Shown: one piece after another, positions 33,139 to 44,645 of the stretch
How the letters are laid out: every line of letters begins with the position of its first letter
How positions within the stretch are numbered: position 1 is the first letter of the stretch
NCBI GenBank assembly: GCA_964035015.1
Contig: CAXIUP010000252.1
Coordinates: forward strand, 96,001 to 160,000
Direction: 5' to 3'
DNA: 64,000 nt
Source: Corallium rubrum
Lineage: Eukaryota > Cnidaria > Anthozoa > Scleralcyonacea > Coralliidae
The notes under the pieces: generated by a model
What the model was told of the DNA's origin: nothing
Seen by the model: the letters and a program-made list of their open reading frames with translations, nothing else
Databases searched by the model: none
Translations under genes and position numbers: made by a program

Positions 33139-33693
33139 CTAAGCGAGTTTGTAGGCTTTGTATTCTATCTTCTTCGAGTCTTCTTTGCCAATTATACCTC
33201 TCGATCTACTCTGCATCAGCAATTGGCTATTCTTGATATACGGTTGGACAAAGCATTCATTCTCATTTGTGATCGTGTCAGTGTCAGTGTCAGTGTCAGT
33301 GTCAGTGTCAGTGTCAGTGTCAGTGTCAGTGTCAGTGTCAGTGTCAGTGTCAGTGTCAGTGTCAGTGTCAGTGTCAGTGTCAGTGTCAGTGTCAGTGTCA
33401 GTGTCAGTGTCAGTGTCAGTGTCAGTGTCAGTGTCAGTGTCAGTGTCAGTGTCAGTGTCAGTGTCAGTGTCAGTGTCAGTGTCAGTGTCAGTGTCAGTGT
33501 CAGTGTCAGTGTCAGTGTCAGTGTCAGTGTCAGTGTCAGTGTCAGTGTCAGTGTCAGTGTCAGTGTCAGTGTCAGTGTCAGTGTCAGTGGTAGCAATATC
33601 TGCGTCATCGTCGACCTCCACGAGGTATCGCGGAATAAAGTTTGTATCCGAGTCATTCTGGCTGTTATTTGGATCAGTACCGCTAGAGGACAC
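33139..33693 (-). other. Open frame through the (GTGTCA)n tract
   Basis: 184 codons with a long Asp-Thr dipeptide run between an acidic head (YLVEVDDDADIA) and a Lys/Arg-containing tail. The run is just the minus-strand reading of the hexanucleotide repeat, which is open in every frame. The non-repeat head may be a real acidic N-terminal segment of the neighbouring MULE protein, but I cannot show this. Confidence 0.2.
33275..33589. repeat. (GTGTCA)n microsatellite, about 52 units, uninterrupted
   Basis: A pure hexanucleotide tract of 315 bp with no substitution that I can see. It reads Val-Ser, Ser-Val or Cys-Gln-type dipeptides on one strand and Asp-Thr or Thr-Leu on the other. Confidence 0.95.
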
Positions 33694-33820
33694 TGTGAAC
33701 TATATTTCAATGAACATTCGAGCGAATCCAAACAGTAATACGGCGAAAAAAAAGCAGAGATTATTCAGCTTGCCTCCTGTTCGCTATATAAACACTGTTT
33801 CGGTCTGAAACCAGCTTCCC

Positions 33821-34124
33821 CATTCTACGTCACTTCTGCTACTAGACCCCAGTTTTTTTCTTCCCGCGGCTAACGTCAGAATCGCCAACTTTAACAGCGA
33901 AAAAGTCGATGAAGATGAAGTTTTCGCCTGAGAAAATATATTACAAATCTTCTTAGAATATTCCAATTAGTATTCTACGTCACTTCCGCTACTAGACCCC
34001 AGTTTTTTTTGTTCCCACGGCTAACGTCAAAATCGCCAACTTTAACAGCGAAAAAGTCCATGAAGATGAAATTTTCGCCTGAGAAGATATATTACAAGTG
34101 TTCTCAGAATATTCCAATTAGTAT
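33821..34124. repeat. Tandem duplication of about 152 bp
   Basis: Unit 1 (33821-33972) and unit 2 (33973-34124) both start with TATTCTACGTCACTTC and end with TATTCCAATTAG. They differ at about ten positions. Confidence 0.85.
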
Positions 34125-34351
34125 AACTATGTAAAGTCCCTGAGGATGACAATTTCAGTCAACTAAATATTTAAATTTTCATTACCTATTCAATTACCTA
34201 TGTATTATTATTATTCCCATTTATTGCACTCCTCCTTTCTCCTTAAGGGTCCATTACTTGATCTGAAGCAAATTTAATATCTCAAAGGCAAGCTGCTACA
34301 AACGTGATTGTCAGCTATCGTAAATAGCAAACGCAACATTTCCGTGTTCAT

Positions 34352-34375
34352 CATAATAATAATAATAACAATAAC

Positions 34376-34422
<47 letters not shown>
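34352..34422. repeat. (AAT)n microsatellite
   Basis: About 24 trinucleotide units with two AAC variants near the left end. Confidence 0.9.
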
Positions 34423-34924
34423 GGGGCTATGGAATAAACAATAATAATAATGAAAACTTTATTGAATTTTTTTTATATACTTTACAACTGCAAATCTCAC
34501 TGTTAAAGGTAATTTACAATTGGCTACTTGATATACTATAATGGTTATATATTACACTACACATTTACATAAATTAGATTCACTGAAATAGTAATTTAGC
34601 CTCTGAACATGTTGTAATTAGTAATACAAAACATTACGTCTAAATAAATATTTTGAATAATACAACTACCTCGAGTTTTGTGCTAGGCTGTTATATTTGT
34701 CACAAGATTCTCTAGTATTTTCAGTATGTTTACTTTTGGCATGTTTGCATAAATGGAAATAAAATCCACATTTAGTTATCTTAGACTCAAAATAAATACC
34801 AATATCCGCATGTACGCATTGCGTACCTATTTTTAGAAATGATACCGAACAAGCTGGTACGTATTGGGCTTATCGGCCTTGTACCTGAACTATTTCTTAT
34901 GACGCGCCAAACATGTCTTTATTC

Positions 34925-35430
34925 GCATTAAATTGCATTTATTCGGATTTCAACTTACGTATATTCGGAATGAATTTAATTTATTCGCATCGAATTTCAT
35001 TTATTCTAAGTGCGATTTACAAATATTCTGTATGGATTTAATTTATTCGCATCGAATTTCATTTATTCTAAGTGCGATTACAAATATTCTGTATGGATTT
35101 AATTTATTCGCATCGAATTTCATTCATTCTAAGTGCGATTTACAAATATTCTGTATGGATTTAATTTATTCGCACTTAATTGCACTGGACTTTGAATTAC
35201 ATATTGTGTGTATGAATTAAATCTATTCGCATTTACTTGCATTTATTCTAAGTGCGATTTGCAAATACTCTGCATAGTTATGAATTTAATTATTCACTTT
35301 GAATTGAATTTATTCGGATTTCGACTTACGTATATTCCAAATGAATTTAATTTATTCGCATCTAAATTAAATTACTCTATCAGAAATCATTTGCATTTAT
35401 TCAAATCAAAATTAAATGTTTTCGCTGTAC
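34925..35430. repeat. Satellite with period near 64 bp
   Basis: Units containing TTTAATTTATTCGCATCGAA and TTCTAAGTGCGATTTACAAA repeat about seven times. The three central units are nearly identical and the outer ones degenerate. One central unit lacks a T, which shifts the frame, arguing against coding. The array directly precedes the BEL element, where a 5' LTR would be expected. Confidence 0.85.
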
Positions 35431-35503
35431 AAATTTGATTGAGATGTTCAAAACACTTGTTCTACTATTTCAGCACGTTTGTACTTAATAAGAAGGTATA
35501 GCA

Positions 35504-36914
35504 ATGATGACTGTGCGAAGGCGGGAACGTAACGAATGTGGATTGTACACGTTTTTTGAACAACTTAAGTCACTGTTCAGTCAACTTTGCAATGCTAACG
35601 AAGGAATTCAAAATATCGACGAACAAACACAGGAAGAATTTATACGAAGACTAGAAGATGCAGCAACAACCTAACGCCTATTAGTAAATCACACTTCTGA
35701 AGTCATGACAAGAACAGGAGATGAAGAACTAGCCTTGATTGCACAAAGGCAGTCAAAGAAAAAAGAGAAGATGGCACTCGCACAGTTGGAATTGGAACAA
35801 CTTAAGAAGAGGCAACAGTTTGAACGCGAAGAGCAAGAGTTGAAAAGAAAAAAGGAGCATATGGAAGCGGAAATGAAAGCTGAACAAGCTGTAGTATCAT
35901 TTCAAATAGTCTCTGAACTAGACAGTCTCATTCCAGCCAATGAAGAAGCAGTTGTTGCAGCTCGTATTGAACATGAGGATCCTCATCAAGCGACTATGAC
36001 CAATTCCAAGAGAGATAAAAAGGTAGAATGGGACCAATTTGGGGCAACAACAAAATGTTTCAAAACAAGATCACCGCTGTTCATTTGTGCCACCACAACA
36101 AGTTAAGACGGTAGAATATGTGGCAGAGCGGTCTTATGGCCAAGAAATAGTTGGAGCATTACGACAAGTGGTCAACTCACCTAAGATCGAATATCTTCGC
36201 TTTAATGGTGACCCATTGAAGTATGTAACCTTTATACACAATTTTGAAACATGCTTGGAAAGAGACAGTCCTGATCCAGAAAGGAAGCTACAATTGTTGA
36301 TACAACACTGCACGGGTAAAGCAACAGAATCGATTGAGAGCTGTGTTAATCTATCAGATGGATATGAAGTGGCAAAGGAGACACTGAAAGAGAATTTCGG
36401 AAAACCACATATCATCGCTGAGGCTCATGTAAGGAAACTTGTAAATTTACCAGAATTGAAGACAGCCGATGGCCCATCCTTGTTAGAATTGGCAAGGCAC
36501 TTAACCACAGCTGAGAGGACATTGACTGGTATGGGTACAGAATACCTAGCTGATTTAAATCATATGAACACTCTTAGAGAATTGGAATTGAGAAAGAAAC
36601 TACCGATGTTCCTCAGGGCCAAGTGGACCGAACAAGCAGGAAGAACCATAGAAGCTGGCCATCGACCAACGTTCACAGATCTCGTGAAATTTATTAAAGA
36701 TCGAGCGAAGCTGGTGGACAATGAATTTGGCAATGACATGAGCAAAGGTGGTTCGAAATTCAGAGCTAGCAAAGATTACAAAGGGAAAGATTCCAAGTAA
36801 GAGAAAGGGTTCTCATCATTTTCAACTGGGGGATATAATCGGCAAAAGAATCCAGGAAGCGAACATCTTCCAAGACCAAACCAAAGTTGTCCAGTATGTT
36901 CGGGCCAGCATGGA
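35504..36914 (+). pseudogene. BEL/Pao Gag
   Basis: The frame starts at ATG 35504 and is interrupted by a TAA at 35672-35674, then continues in phase to about 36040. There a one-base shift moves it to the frame used by the rest of the element. Residues after the first stop form a charged coiled coil (QSKKKEKMALAQLELEQLKK). After the shift comes a DUF1759-type Gag core (LRFNGDPLKYVTFIHNFE, then LLIQHCTGKATESIESC). A second nonsense codon, TAA at 36798-36800, follows GKDSK; beyond it the same frame continues into the first zinc knuckle. Confidence 0.85.
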
Positions 36915-38153
36915 GTGTGGCGGTGTGACGTGTTCAAGAATCTGGAGTACGGTGACAAGCGTAGATGCGTCCAAGAGAATGGCCTTTGCAATAAGTGCCT
37001 AGAAAGAGGTCATATAGCCAGGAAGTGTCCAAAAACACGTTTCAGATGTCTCGTTGAGAATTGTGGCAATGAGCACCATACCCTCATGCATCGACCAAGT
37101 AAATTTTCAGCTGGTGAGAAGATTAATAAATCGGGCAAAGGAATGGAGGAGGCAGCATCGAGTTCACGTGAAGATGAGAAATTGAACAGAACAACAAAGG
37201 CAGATGGGGACCAAACTGGGGACGGTGTTGAAATAGCTGGCAAATCCGAAGGAGTTAACAGTGTAGTAACAGCAACTGGAACAGGTGAAAGAAAAGTATG
37301 CTTGGGAGTTATTCCGGTTAAAGTGTCTGGAATGAATGGCACCAAAGTTGTAGAAACATATGCCTTAATGGATAATGGATCAGAAATAACTTTATGTCAT
37401 GAACAGCTAGTAAAGGGACTCAATTTACTCGGTGATAAAATAAGTTTTACGTTATCTGGGATGACTGGGAGCACAGAAGTAGAAGGTCAGATGGTGAATA
37501 TTGTTGTAAGATCTATGGATGAAACTACTACAGTACAATTATCTAATGTGAAAACCGTAAAGCAGATGCCAATATCCACGAGCTGTATACCGAAACAGGA
37601 AGATCTTAACGAGTGGCCCCACCTGAGTGGTTTGGAAATCCCAGAGTTGGAGAATGAAGAAGTTATGCTTTTGATTGGTGTCAAGGAAAAACCAAGCTTG
37701 TTCTTGCCCTTGGAATACAAGATGGGTGGAGACGCAGATCCTGTTGCCATCAAGTATAGTCTCGGGTGGACGGTATTGGGTCCCGTAAGTGGACAGAAGG
37801 GAGACCAAAGTTCTGCTGTAAATTTTACTCATTTGGACGGCGCATTTACTGATGTGGTACATCCAACCAAAGGCAGACCAGTGTGCTTTGAAGACGAGCA
37901 TTGGAAAATGCATGAAGATAGGGATGTGCACCAGAATGACAACGAGGTCCTGAAGCACCAATTGGAGAGACTATGGAGAACTGATTTCGGCGATGCAACT
38001 GTCGATATCAAAGTTGAAGCATCAGTAGAAGACAACAGGGCCTTAAACGCAATGGAGAAATCGCTAAAGATGGTAGATGGGCACTATCAAGTAGCTTTGC
38101 CTTGGCGCAGCGACCCACCGTATTTGCCAAACAACAAGCAAATGGCGGAATGA
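36915..38153 (+). pseudogene. BEL/Pao zinc knuckles and aspartic protease
   Basis: The frame is continuous with Gag past the 36798 stop. Zinc-binding clusters are CPVCSGQHGVWRC (just upstream), CNKCLERGHIARKC and CLVENCGNEHH. An acidic/Ser-Thr spacer precedes the retropepsin-like protease with the active-site motif ALMDNGSEITLC (DUF1758 type). The domain ends with the conserved block YSLGWTVLGP. TGA at 38151-38153 closes the frame, but the same phase resumes directly into pol (RLYSLKNRL), so this is an in-frame nonsense codon within a single Gag-Pol polyprotein. Confidence 0.85.
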
Positions 38154-41100
38154 AGGCTCTACTCACTCAAAAATCGACTGATGAAAGATGACAAGCTTTT
38201 AGAGAAGTACAAGGTTACAATGGAGGACTACATCGATAAGGGGCATGCCGAAAAGATTCCGGAAGAAGAGTTGAAAAAAGCCGATTGTCCAGTTTGGTAC
38301 TTGCCTCATCCTGTGACGCATCCGATGAAGCCTGAGAAGGTTCGAGTGGTTTTTGACTGTGCTGCTAAGTACGGCGGAACATCACTCAATCAGCAATTAT
38401 TACAAGGCCCGGATTTAGCAAACCCACTGGTAGGAGTGTTGATACGGTTTCGACAAGAGCCCATAGCTTTGGTAGCAGACATAGAAGCCATGTTTCATCA
38501 GGTTAGAGTGGATCCGAAAGATTGCGACGTATTGAGGTTTCTTTGGTGGGAAAATGCCAACCTTGACGAAAAGCCAACGGAATATCGAATGGTAAAACAT
38601 GTTTTTGGTGCTACATCATCACCCAGCTGTGCAAACCTTTGTGTAAAAGAGACAGCATCAATGAATCAAGAGAAATTCGATCAAGAGACGGTGAGGACGG
38701 TGAAAAGGAACATGTACGTGGATGACTTGATGAAGTCGGTCAGTAATACCGAGTTAGCCAACAAATTAGTGAGAGAACTGAGAGAGATGATGAAGAATGG
38801 AGGGTTTACACTGACAAAATGGATCAGCAACGATCGGAAGGTACTTTCTGAAATCCCGGAGTCAGAAAGAGCTACGTCAGTTGTTAGTTTGGACATCGAC
38901 GATCTTCCGACGGAAAGCACTCTTGGCCTAAAATGGAATGTGGAAAATGACAAGTTCGTGTGGGAAACCCAAAGGAAGATGTTGGCATTGGCCAGTAGTC
39001 AGAAGACAACGACAAGAAGAGGAATACTGTCTATCGTATGTTCCTTATTCGATCCATTGGGATTCGTAGCACCGTATGTAATGAAAGCAAAGCTACTTCT
39101 ACAAGAATTTTGCCGACAAAGAGTGAGCTGGGATGACATAATTGGTGAGAAAGAAGGAGAGCAGTGGATACGATGGATGGAAGACCTATCGCGGTTAGAA
39201 GAAATTCGGATAGAACGTTGCTTTAAACCAAAGGAATTTGGAGATATCAAAGACACCCAATTGCACATTTTCTCAGACGGATCACGCGTGGGATATGGAT
39301 CTGTGGCTTACCTACGTATGGTGGATGTCAACGATAACATTCATTGTTCATTCGTCGTCGGTAGAGCTCGTGTTGCACCGATTCGCGAAATGACCATTCC
39401 CCGTTTGGAGTTAACTGCAGCAGTTGTATCTGTGAAGCTGAATCAAATGATCCAAGAAGAGTTGGACATTACCGTGGATAGTGTGACCTACTGGACTGAT
39501 TCCACCTCGGTCTTGAAATGCATAAATAATGAATCCAAGAGATTCCACACCTTTGAATCCAATCGACTTACAGTCATACGAAACGGCTCCTCTGTGTGTC
39601 AATGGCTGTACGTTAACAGTGAAGACAACCCAGCAGACGACGCGTCGAAAGGGCTTAAACTGGATGCATTGACAAAGGATAGTCGTTGGTTGAGGGGTCC
39701 GGAATTTCTCTGGAAAGGTGAATGCTGTTGGCCAAAGAACATCGTTGCCCCTACTGTGATGGCTACTGACCCAGAAGTAAGAAAGGAGAATTTAATATAC
39801 ACGACGACGACGACTATCAGAAGAAACCCATTAGATTTGCTGATTCAAAGATATTCCAATTGGTGGAAGTTAAAGAGAGCAGTTGCTTGGGTTTTACGCT
39901 ATAAAGAGCTGTTAAAGAGTAAGTCGCAGAAAAAGAAAGACTCATCACATGCCAAAGAAGATGGAAGAGAAACGAGAGTAAAGAATTTAACGGTTGGTGA
40001 GCTTCGAAAGGCTGAAGGAATTATTCTTCGACATGTCCAGCAAGCGTCCTTTCCTGAAGTAAAGCAAATTCTCGTGGCTGATCAATCCAATCCGAAAAAA
40101 TCACTGAAAGGATTAGGACAATCCTTGCATAAGCTGAACCCGAAATTGAAAGATGGAATGTTGTTGGTTGGGGGCCGTCTGGAGAACGCCGAAATTGAAG
40201 AAGAAGCAAAGCATCAAATCATTTTGCCATATAAGCACCCAGTCACAGATTTGATCATAGAACAGTGCCATGTGGAGGCAGGACACATGGGTCAAGAGTC
40301 GGTACTTGCTGACTTACGAGAGCGTTATTGGGTAGTGAAGGGAAGGTCAGCTGTAAGACGCGTGATAAGTACATGTTTGGAGTGTCAAAAGAGAAAGAAT
40401 CAACCCAGCGAGCAACTAATGGCTAACTTACCTGAAGAAAGAGTTACTCCTTACAAACCGCCCTTTACATTTGTCGGAGTCGATTATTTCGGTCCTTTGG
40501 AGGTAAAACAAGGTAGAAGTAGAGTGAAAAGATATGGATGCATTTTTACATGTCTGGCAGTGCGTGCTGTACATATAGAAGTCGCACACTCACTTAACAC
40601 TGATTCTAAGATTAACGCCCTAAGGAGATTCATAAGCGCACGTGGATGTCCAGAAAGTATCTGGAGTGACTGCGGAACGAACTTCACAAGTGCTGACAAG
40701 GAACTGAAAACTGCAATCGAACAATGGAACCAACAGAAAATTTACAATTTCTGTTCGCAACGAGGAATTCAGTGGACATTTAACCCACCTGGAGCAAGTA
40801 ATTTTGGCGGAGTTTGGGAAAGGATGATTCAATCGGTACGGAATATTCTGCGCGCCTTGCTAAAGGAACAGTTAGTGTCTGATGAAGTGTTATTGACCGT
40901 AATAGCAGAAGCAACCAATATTCTTAACAGCTGACCAATTACCTGCAACAGCGACGATGCATCAGATGAGCAACCTTTAACTCCAAACCACTTACTGAAG
41001 TTGAGACCATGCTCGGTTCTGCCGCCCGGAATATTTGACAAAGACGACCTGCATAGTCAACGCCGGTGGAGACAAGCGCAGTATATGGTTAATCTGTTTT

Positions 41101-41441
41101 GGAAGAGATGGATAAAGGAATACCTTCCGAATTTACAAAGGCGTCAGAAATGGAACAATCAAAGGCCCAATTTAAAGATTGATGACTTGGTTCTCATTAT
41201 GGACGAGAACTATTCTCGAGGGCAATGGCCATTGGGTAAAGTTGTGGAGGTGTTTCCAGGTGAAGACGGATTGGTGCGCTCAGCAAGGGTAAAAACCAGT
41301 TCAACGGTGGTTACTCGTGCGAAGCGACGACGACGTGGAGAAATTAAGACCACGACGAAGATTCTAACCCGACCGATTGTCAAGCTATGTCGTCTGGAAA
41401 TGGATAATGTGGAACAAACAAATAGTGACATAGTTAGATAA
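38154..41441 (+). pseudogene. BEL/Pao Pol: RT, RNase H, integrase
   Basis: Reverse transcriptase: [46 protein letters not shown] and the catalytic YVDDLM. RNase [19 protein letters not shown], the E in RLELTAA and YWTDSTSV, then [11 protein letters not shown]. Integrase: the H-H-C-C finger ([16 protein letters not shown]), then DDE residues in [18 protein letters not shown] and [16 protein letters not shown] at 40932-40934 interrupts the frame after ATNILNS. It continues in phase through LTPNHLLKLR into the DUF5641-type C-terminal domain (WKRWIKEYLPNLQRRQKW), stopping at TAA 41439-41441. Confidence 0.9.
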
Positions 41442-41516
41442 GTAACACATTGGTTTAAGTGTTCGGTAGCTGATTTAGTATGTGTAAATAAACTCTGCTT
41501 GTTATTTAGGGGACGG

Positions 41517-41790
41517 TGTAGCTACCGCCAATACCCAATCAGGGGGAGGGGCGTGTTCACATTTTTTGTTGTTTACGCGAGCGGGCGCGACCGCACTGTT
41601 ATTGAGTTATTTGACATTGAACTGTTTCAGTCAATTGGAACTTGAATTTTTAGATCGATACAGTCGGTAAGTCTCGTTTACATGTTTTTTGTAATCCTAT
41701 TTTGTGTTAGTTGTTTTAATATCGCGGGTTTGTATTTTTGTGTTTTGAAATAGAAAACCGCGTTTGTGGATTTTCAAAGAATTATACAGT
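41517..41790 (+). repeat. Candidate 3' LTR of the BEL element
   Basis: It begins TGTAGCTACCGCC after the polypurine tract and may end at ...GAATTATACA. It includes a GTAAGT that could serve as a splice donor at 41669. With no second LTR in the window, the right boundary is a guess. Confidence 0.5.
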
Positions 41791-41859
41791 ATAGACTATG
41801 CGAGTTTTTTGTGTGTATCGAATGGCAATTTTGACAAAACGGAGCGTAGGCCCGTTATA

Positions 41860-42290
41860 CCTATATATAATAACACATCTTAACATGTGTTATATAACAT
41901 ACCAAGGTGTGTGAAATAACACACCTATTCACAAAACACACCTTAGGGTGTGTCAAAATTTGGACAAGCCAAAAAAAGATGTTTTGTAGAGTACAGTATC
42001 TTGTAGAATTCCAAAGAATATTCTATTGTATATCTTGTAAGATAGCTTATAAAATATTCTAAAGCATTTTCTATTACATATTATAGCATATCCTATAGAA
42101 TATTGCATAGAGAATCTAATAGAATACGTCCCAAAATCTAATAGAATATTCTATAGAATTTTTTAATGGAATATTCTATTGGATATTTTCGTAAGGGGAA
42201 GTTGCTTTGTTTTTCTCGCTGATTAATTTCCATAGCATTTACTCAATAGGAAATCCTATAGGATTCAATAGGAAATCCTAACGTGAAAAG
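41860..42290. repeat. Cluster of self-complementary AT-rich repeats
   Basis: At 41870-41960 the word AAGGTGTGT and its complement ACACACCTT alternate. At 42000-42190 GAATATTCTAT-type words recur many times. At 42245-42280 CAATAGGAAATCCTA is duplicated. All are short inverted words without coding potential. Confidence 0.7.
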
Positions 42291-42299
42291 ATGGCGGCG

Positions 42300-42830
42300 G
42301 TACATTTAACCACAATGCTTTGCGACCTCAAATCAGCTCAAATAACAACAAAACATTGTTTATCATGTTAACATGGATTAAGTAAGCAAGAACTTCATTC
42401 TTACCAAAGTTGATCTTTTTAAAGACCTATCTTCCGATAATTCTACAAGAAACAATATATACTGTGCACAAAGGATTGTGGTTAAATGTACAAGTTGCCA
42501 ACTTTTTCGGTACGGTCAATTATTTTCGCTAAACGGTCAAGCTGAATCGGCTTTATTTATTTATTTATACTATTTATATTAAGTTATTATTACAAGTTTA
42601 AAGTGGTGTTTTCATCAATTCATTTTTATTATTATACGTAATAAATATTATATTAATATTATAATTGTTTAAGTATTATAATGAAAATTTACATTTGTAT
42701 TATATTATATTGCTCACATTAAGCTGTAGTTTTGTAGTTAAATTAGCAAATTTGTTTACTCAAATTAATTAAACCAATTTTGATTGACTGTTGATTTCTT
42801 GCTTGATTGATTTATTTTAATAAAACCATT
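42300..42830. other. AT-rich non-coding stretch
   Basis: Very AT-rich around 42540-42830; no gene or clear repeat. Confidence 0.35.
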
Positions 42831-42889
42831 GCTCGACTGTAAGATCACTGAAGTGACACAGGATCCAACAAATGGGTTTTCTATGGGTA

Positions 42890-43270
42890 ACAAATCCAAC
42901 CATGAAATCATTCAGGATTCCCATAGTTTTCCCATAGTTTGCAAAAATCCCATATGGGAATTCTATGGATTTTTGCCAATTTCCTACATTTTCCATATAT
43001 ATGGAAATGATATGGGAGATAGAAGCCCATAGCAAAACCATATCACTGCAGAAAATTACTAAATATATGGCAATACTATGGAACCCCATATAATTCCCAT
43101 CAGGAATATGGGAATCCTATGGATTTTTGCCAATTTCCTACATTTTCCATATATATGGGTCTGGTATGGAAAGTAGAAGCCCATAGCAAAACCATATGTA
43201 CCCCATGTATGGACCATAGTTCAACCCATTATTTTTCCATACTTGGGCCATATATCTCCCATATCATCAT
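42890..43270. repeat. CCCATA/TATGGG palindromic satellite
   Basis: A block of about 95 bp containing TATGGATTTTTGCCAATTTC and AGAAGCCCATAGCAAAACCA occurs at about 42960-43045 and again at 43110-43195. Many CCCATA and TATGGG words in both orientations surround them. Confidence 0.75.
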
Positions 43271-43612
43271 GTTTGGTAAGGGTAGTTGGTTGTAAAATTT
43301 GTGGTTGAAAAAAAATAGGAACCAAGTAGATTTATAAAGTTTTCAGAAACTGTGTGTGAATTTATTTTCAAAAGGTCAATATTAAAATCCCCCATTAATA
43401 AACAAAGTTTATTTTCTCTATGGAGTATCTCAACTGTAGAGCCAAGATATTCCATAAAGTGATCCAAATTACCATTTGGATGTCTATAAACTACCCCGCA
43501 TATTAAATTTGGTTGGCCATTAGTTTCATTTTCAATCCAAAGAGACTCAAAGTCTAGGTCAGTAACTGATATTTCATTTCTAATTTTGAAGTTTAAGTTA
43601 TTTCTGATAAAA
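43271..43612 (-). pseudogene. Non-LTR retrotransposon endonuclease fragment
   Basis: The minus-strand frame reads through FESLWIENE, ICGVVYRHPNGNLDHF and LLMGDFNIDLLKI, the central motifs of the apurinic-like endonuclease of CR1/L2-type LINEs. Both ends are missing, so about 110 residues remain. The 5' side abuts the CTTG/GTGC/TTTG microsatellite. Confidence 0.75.
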
Positions 43613-43634
43613 AAGCTACACCTCCTGCACCTCC

Positions 43635-43653
43635 TGCTTGCTTGCTTGCTTGC

Positions 43654-43714
<61 letters not shown>

Positions 43715-43946
43715 TTTGTTTGTTTGTTTGTTTGTTTGTTTGTTTGTTTGTTTGTTTGTTTGTTTGTTTGTTTGTTTGTTTGTTTGTTTGTTTGTTTGTT
43801 TGTTTGTTTGTTTGTTTGTTTGTTTGTTTGTTTGTTTGTTTGTTTGTTTGTTTGTTTGTTTGTTTGTTTGTTTGTTTGTTTGTTTGTTTGTTTGTTTGTT
43901 TGTTTGTTTGTTTGTTTGTTTGTTTGTTTGTTTGTTTGTTTGTTTG
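43635..43946. repeat. Compound microsatellite (CTTG)n(CGTG)n(TTTG)n
   Basis: About 5 CTTG units, 14 CGTG/GTGC units, then roughly 58 pure TTTG units. The stepwise change of one base per block suggests successive expansion of variant units. Confidence 0.95.
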
Positions 43947-44218
43947 CTTATTCATTCATATATTATTTTCTCTTGTTTTCTAGTCCATAGGGTAGAGTTA
44001 ACATGTTCAGTTGTGTTCAGCCATTCAACTTGCTGTCTATATTGGTAAGTAAAATCCTTAAATAATACTGGTAGTTTATTTAGTGATTAATGGCATAATG
44101 ATCTATTCCAATAGGCATGTTTATATCTCAAAATACTATTAGCAGGTTATATATTGGTCTAACTGTATGTCTTTTTTAAAGTGACACTGATGCTGTAGGC
44201 TATACTGAGATTTTTAAT

Positions 44219-44270
<52 letters not shown>

Positions 44271-44311
44271 GCTTACCTCAAAAGACTTTTGCGGACTTTT
44301 GAGGTAAGCGA
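44219..44311. repeat. (TA)n followed by a 17-bp hairpin
   Basis: AT dinucleotides at 44220-44268, then TTCGCTTACCTCAAAAG and its complement CTTTTGAGGTAAGCGAA separated by nine bases. Confidence 0.75.
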
Positions 44312-44391
44312 AAATCTAAAATCTAAATCTATATTTGCTCTAACTACATGTTATCGAGCACTCTTTGCGTTTCGTAGACCAAAACCCACAC

Positions 44392-44392
<1 letters not shown>

Positions 44393-44430
<38 letters not shown>

Positions 44431-44598
44431 ATGATGAAGGTTGTTCTCTGAGTGAACAAAGCCATACCAGGTAAACAGAAAAGTTGTTTGACTGTGGCTG
44501 GATTCAAACCCGCGACCTTCTGTTTACTAGTCCGATGCTCACTTCACTCAGAGAACAACCTTTATCATCATTAATTACCTGAGTGTCAATTTCCACAT

Positions 44599-44642
<44 letters not shown>
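44393..44642 (-). mobile_element. tRNA-derived SINE-like element between two (TA)n tracts
   Basis: On the minus strand the sequence has a tRNA-like head: GAGCATCGGACTAGTAAACA, then AAGGTCGCGGGTTTGAATCC, which matches the pol III B-box pattern GGTTCGAATCC. The region 44428-44572 also has terminal arms of about 27 bp in inverted orientation (AATGATGAAGGTTGTTCTCT and its complement). (TA)n tracts lie on both sides (44393-44424 and about 44602-44641). It is not a functional tRNA gene: no intact acceptor stem could be drawn. Confidence 0.55.

Positions 44643-44645
<3 letters not shown>

Larger units (their letters stand above)
35504..41790 (+). mobile_element. BEL/Pao LTR retrotransposon lacking a visible 5' LTR
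   Basis: Gag, zinc knuckles, protease, reverse transcriptase, RNase H, integrase and the DUF5641-like C-terminal domain follow in canonical BEL/Pao order. After the coding region a purine tract (TTAGGGGACGG) precedes a TGT..ACA segment that is a candidate 3' LTR. No matching LTR or primer-binding site is visible upstream of 35504, where a satellite begins. The coding region is damaged only by one frameshift and four nonsense codons. Confidence 0.88.

Noticed and set aside
35504-41441. In-frame TGA codons as selenocysteine or programmed readthrough sites
   Set aside because: TAA stops and a frameshift occur in the same frame and no structured readthrough signal was seen, so ordinary decay is the simpler reading.
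43586-44048. Long overlapping frames over the CTTG/TTTG tract
   Set aside because: They are produced by the microsatellite, which lacks stops in several frames; no independent evidence of coding.
44455-44560. Functional tRNA gene
   Set aside because: A B-box-like segment is present, but acceptor and other stems cannot be paired properly, so it is treated as a SINE-like derivative.
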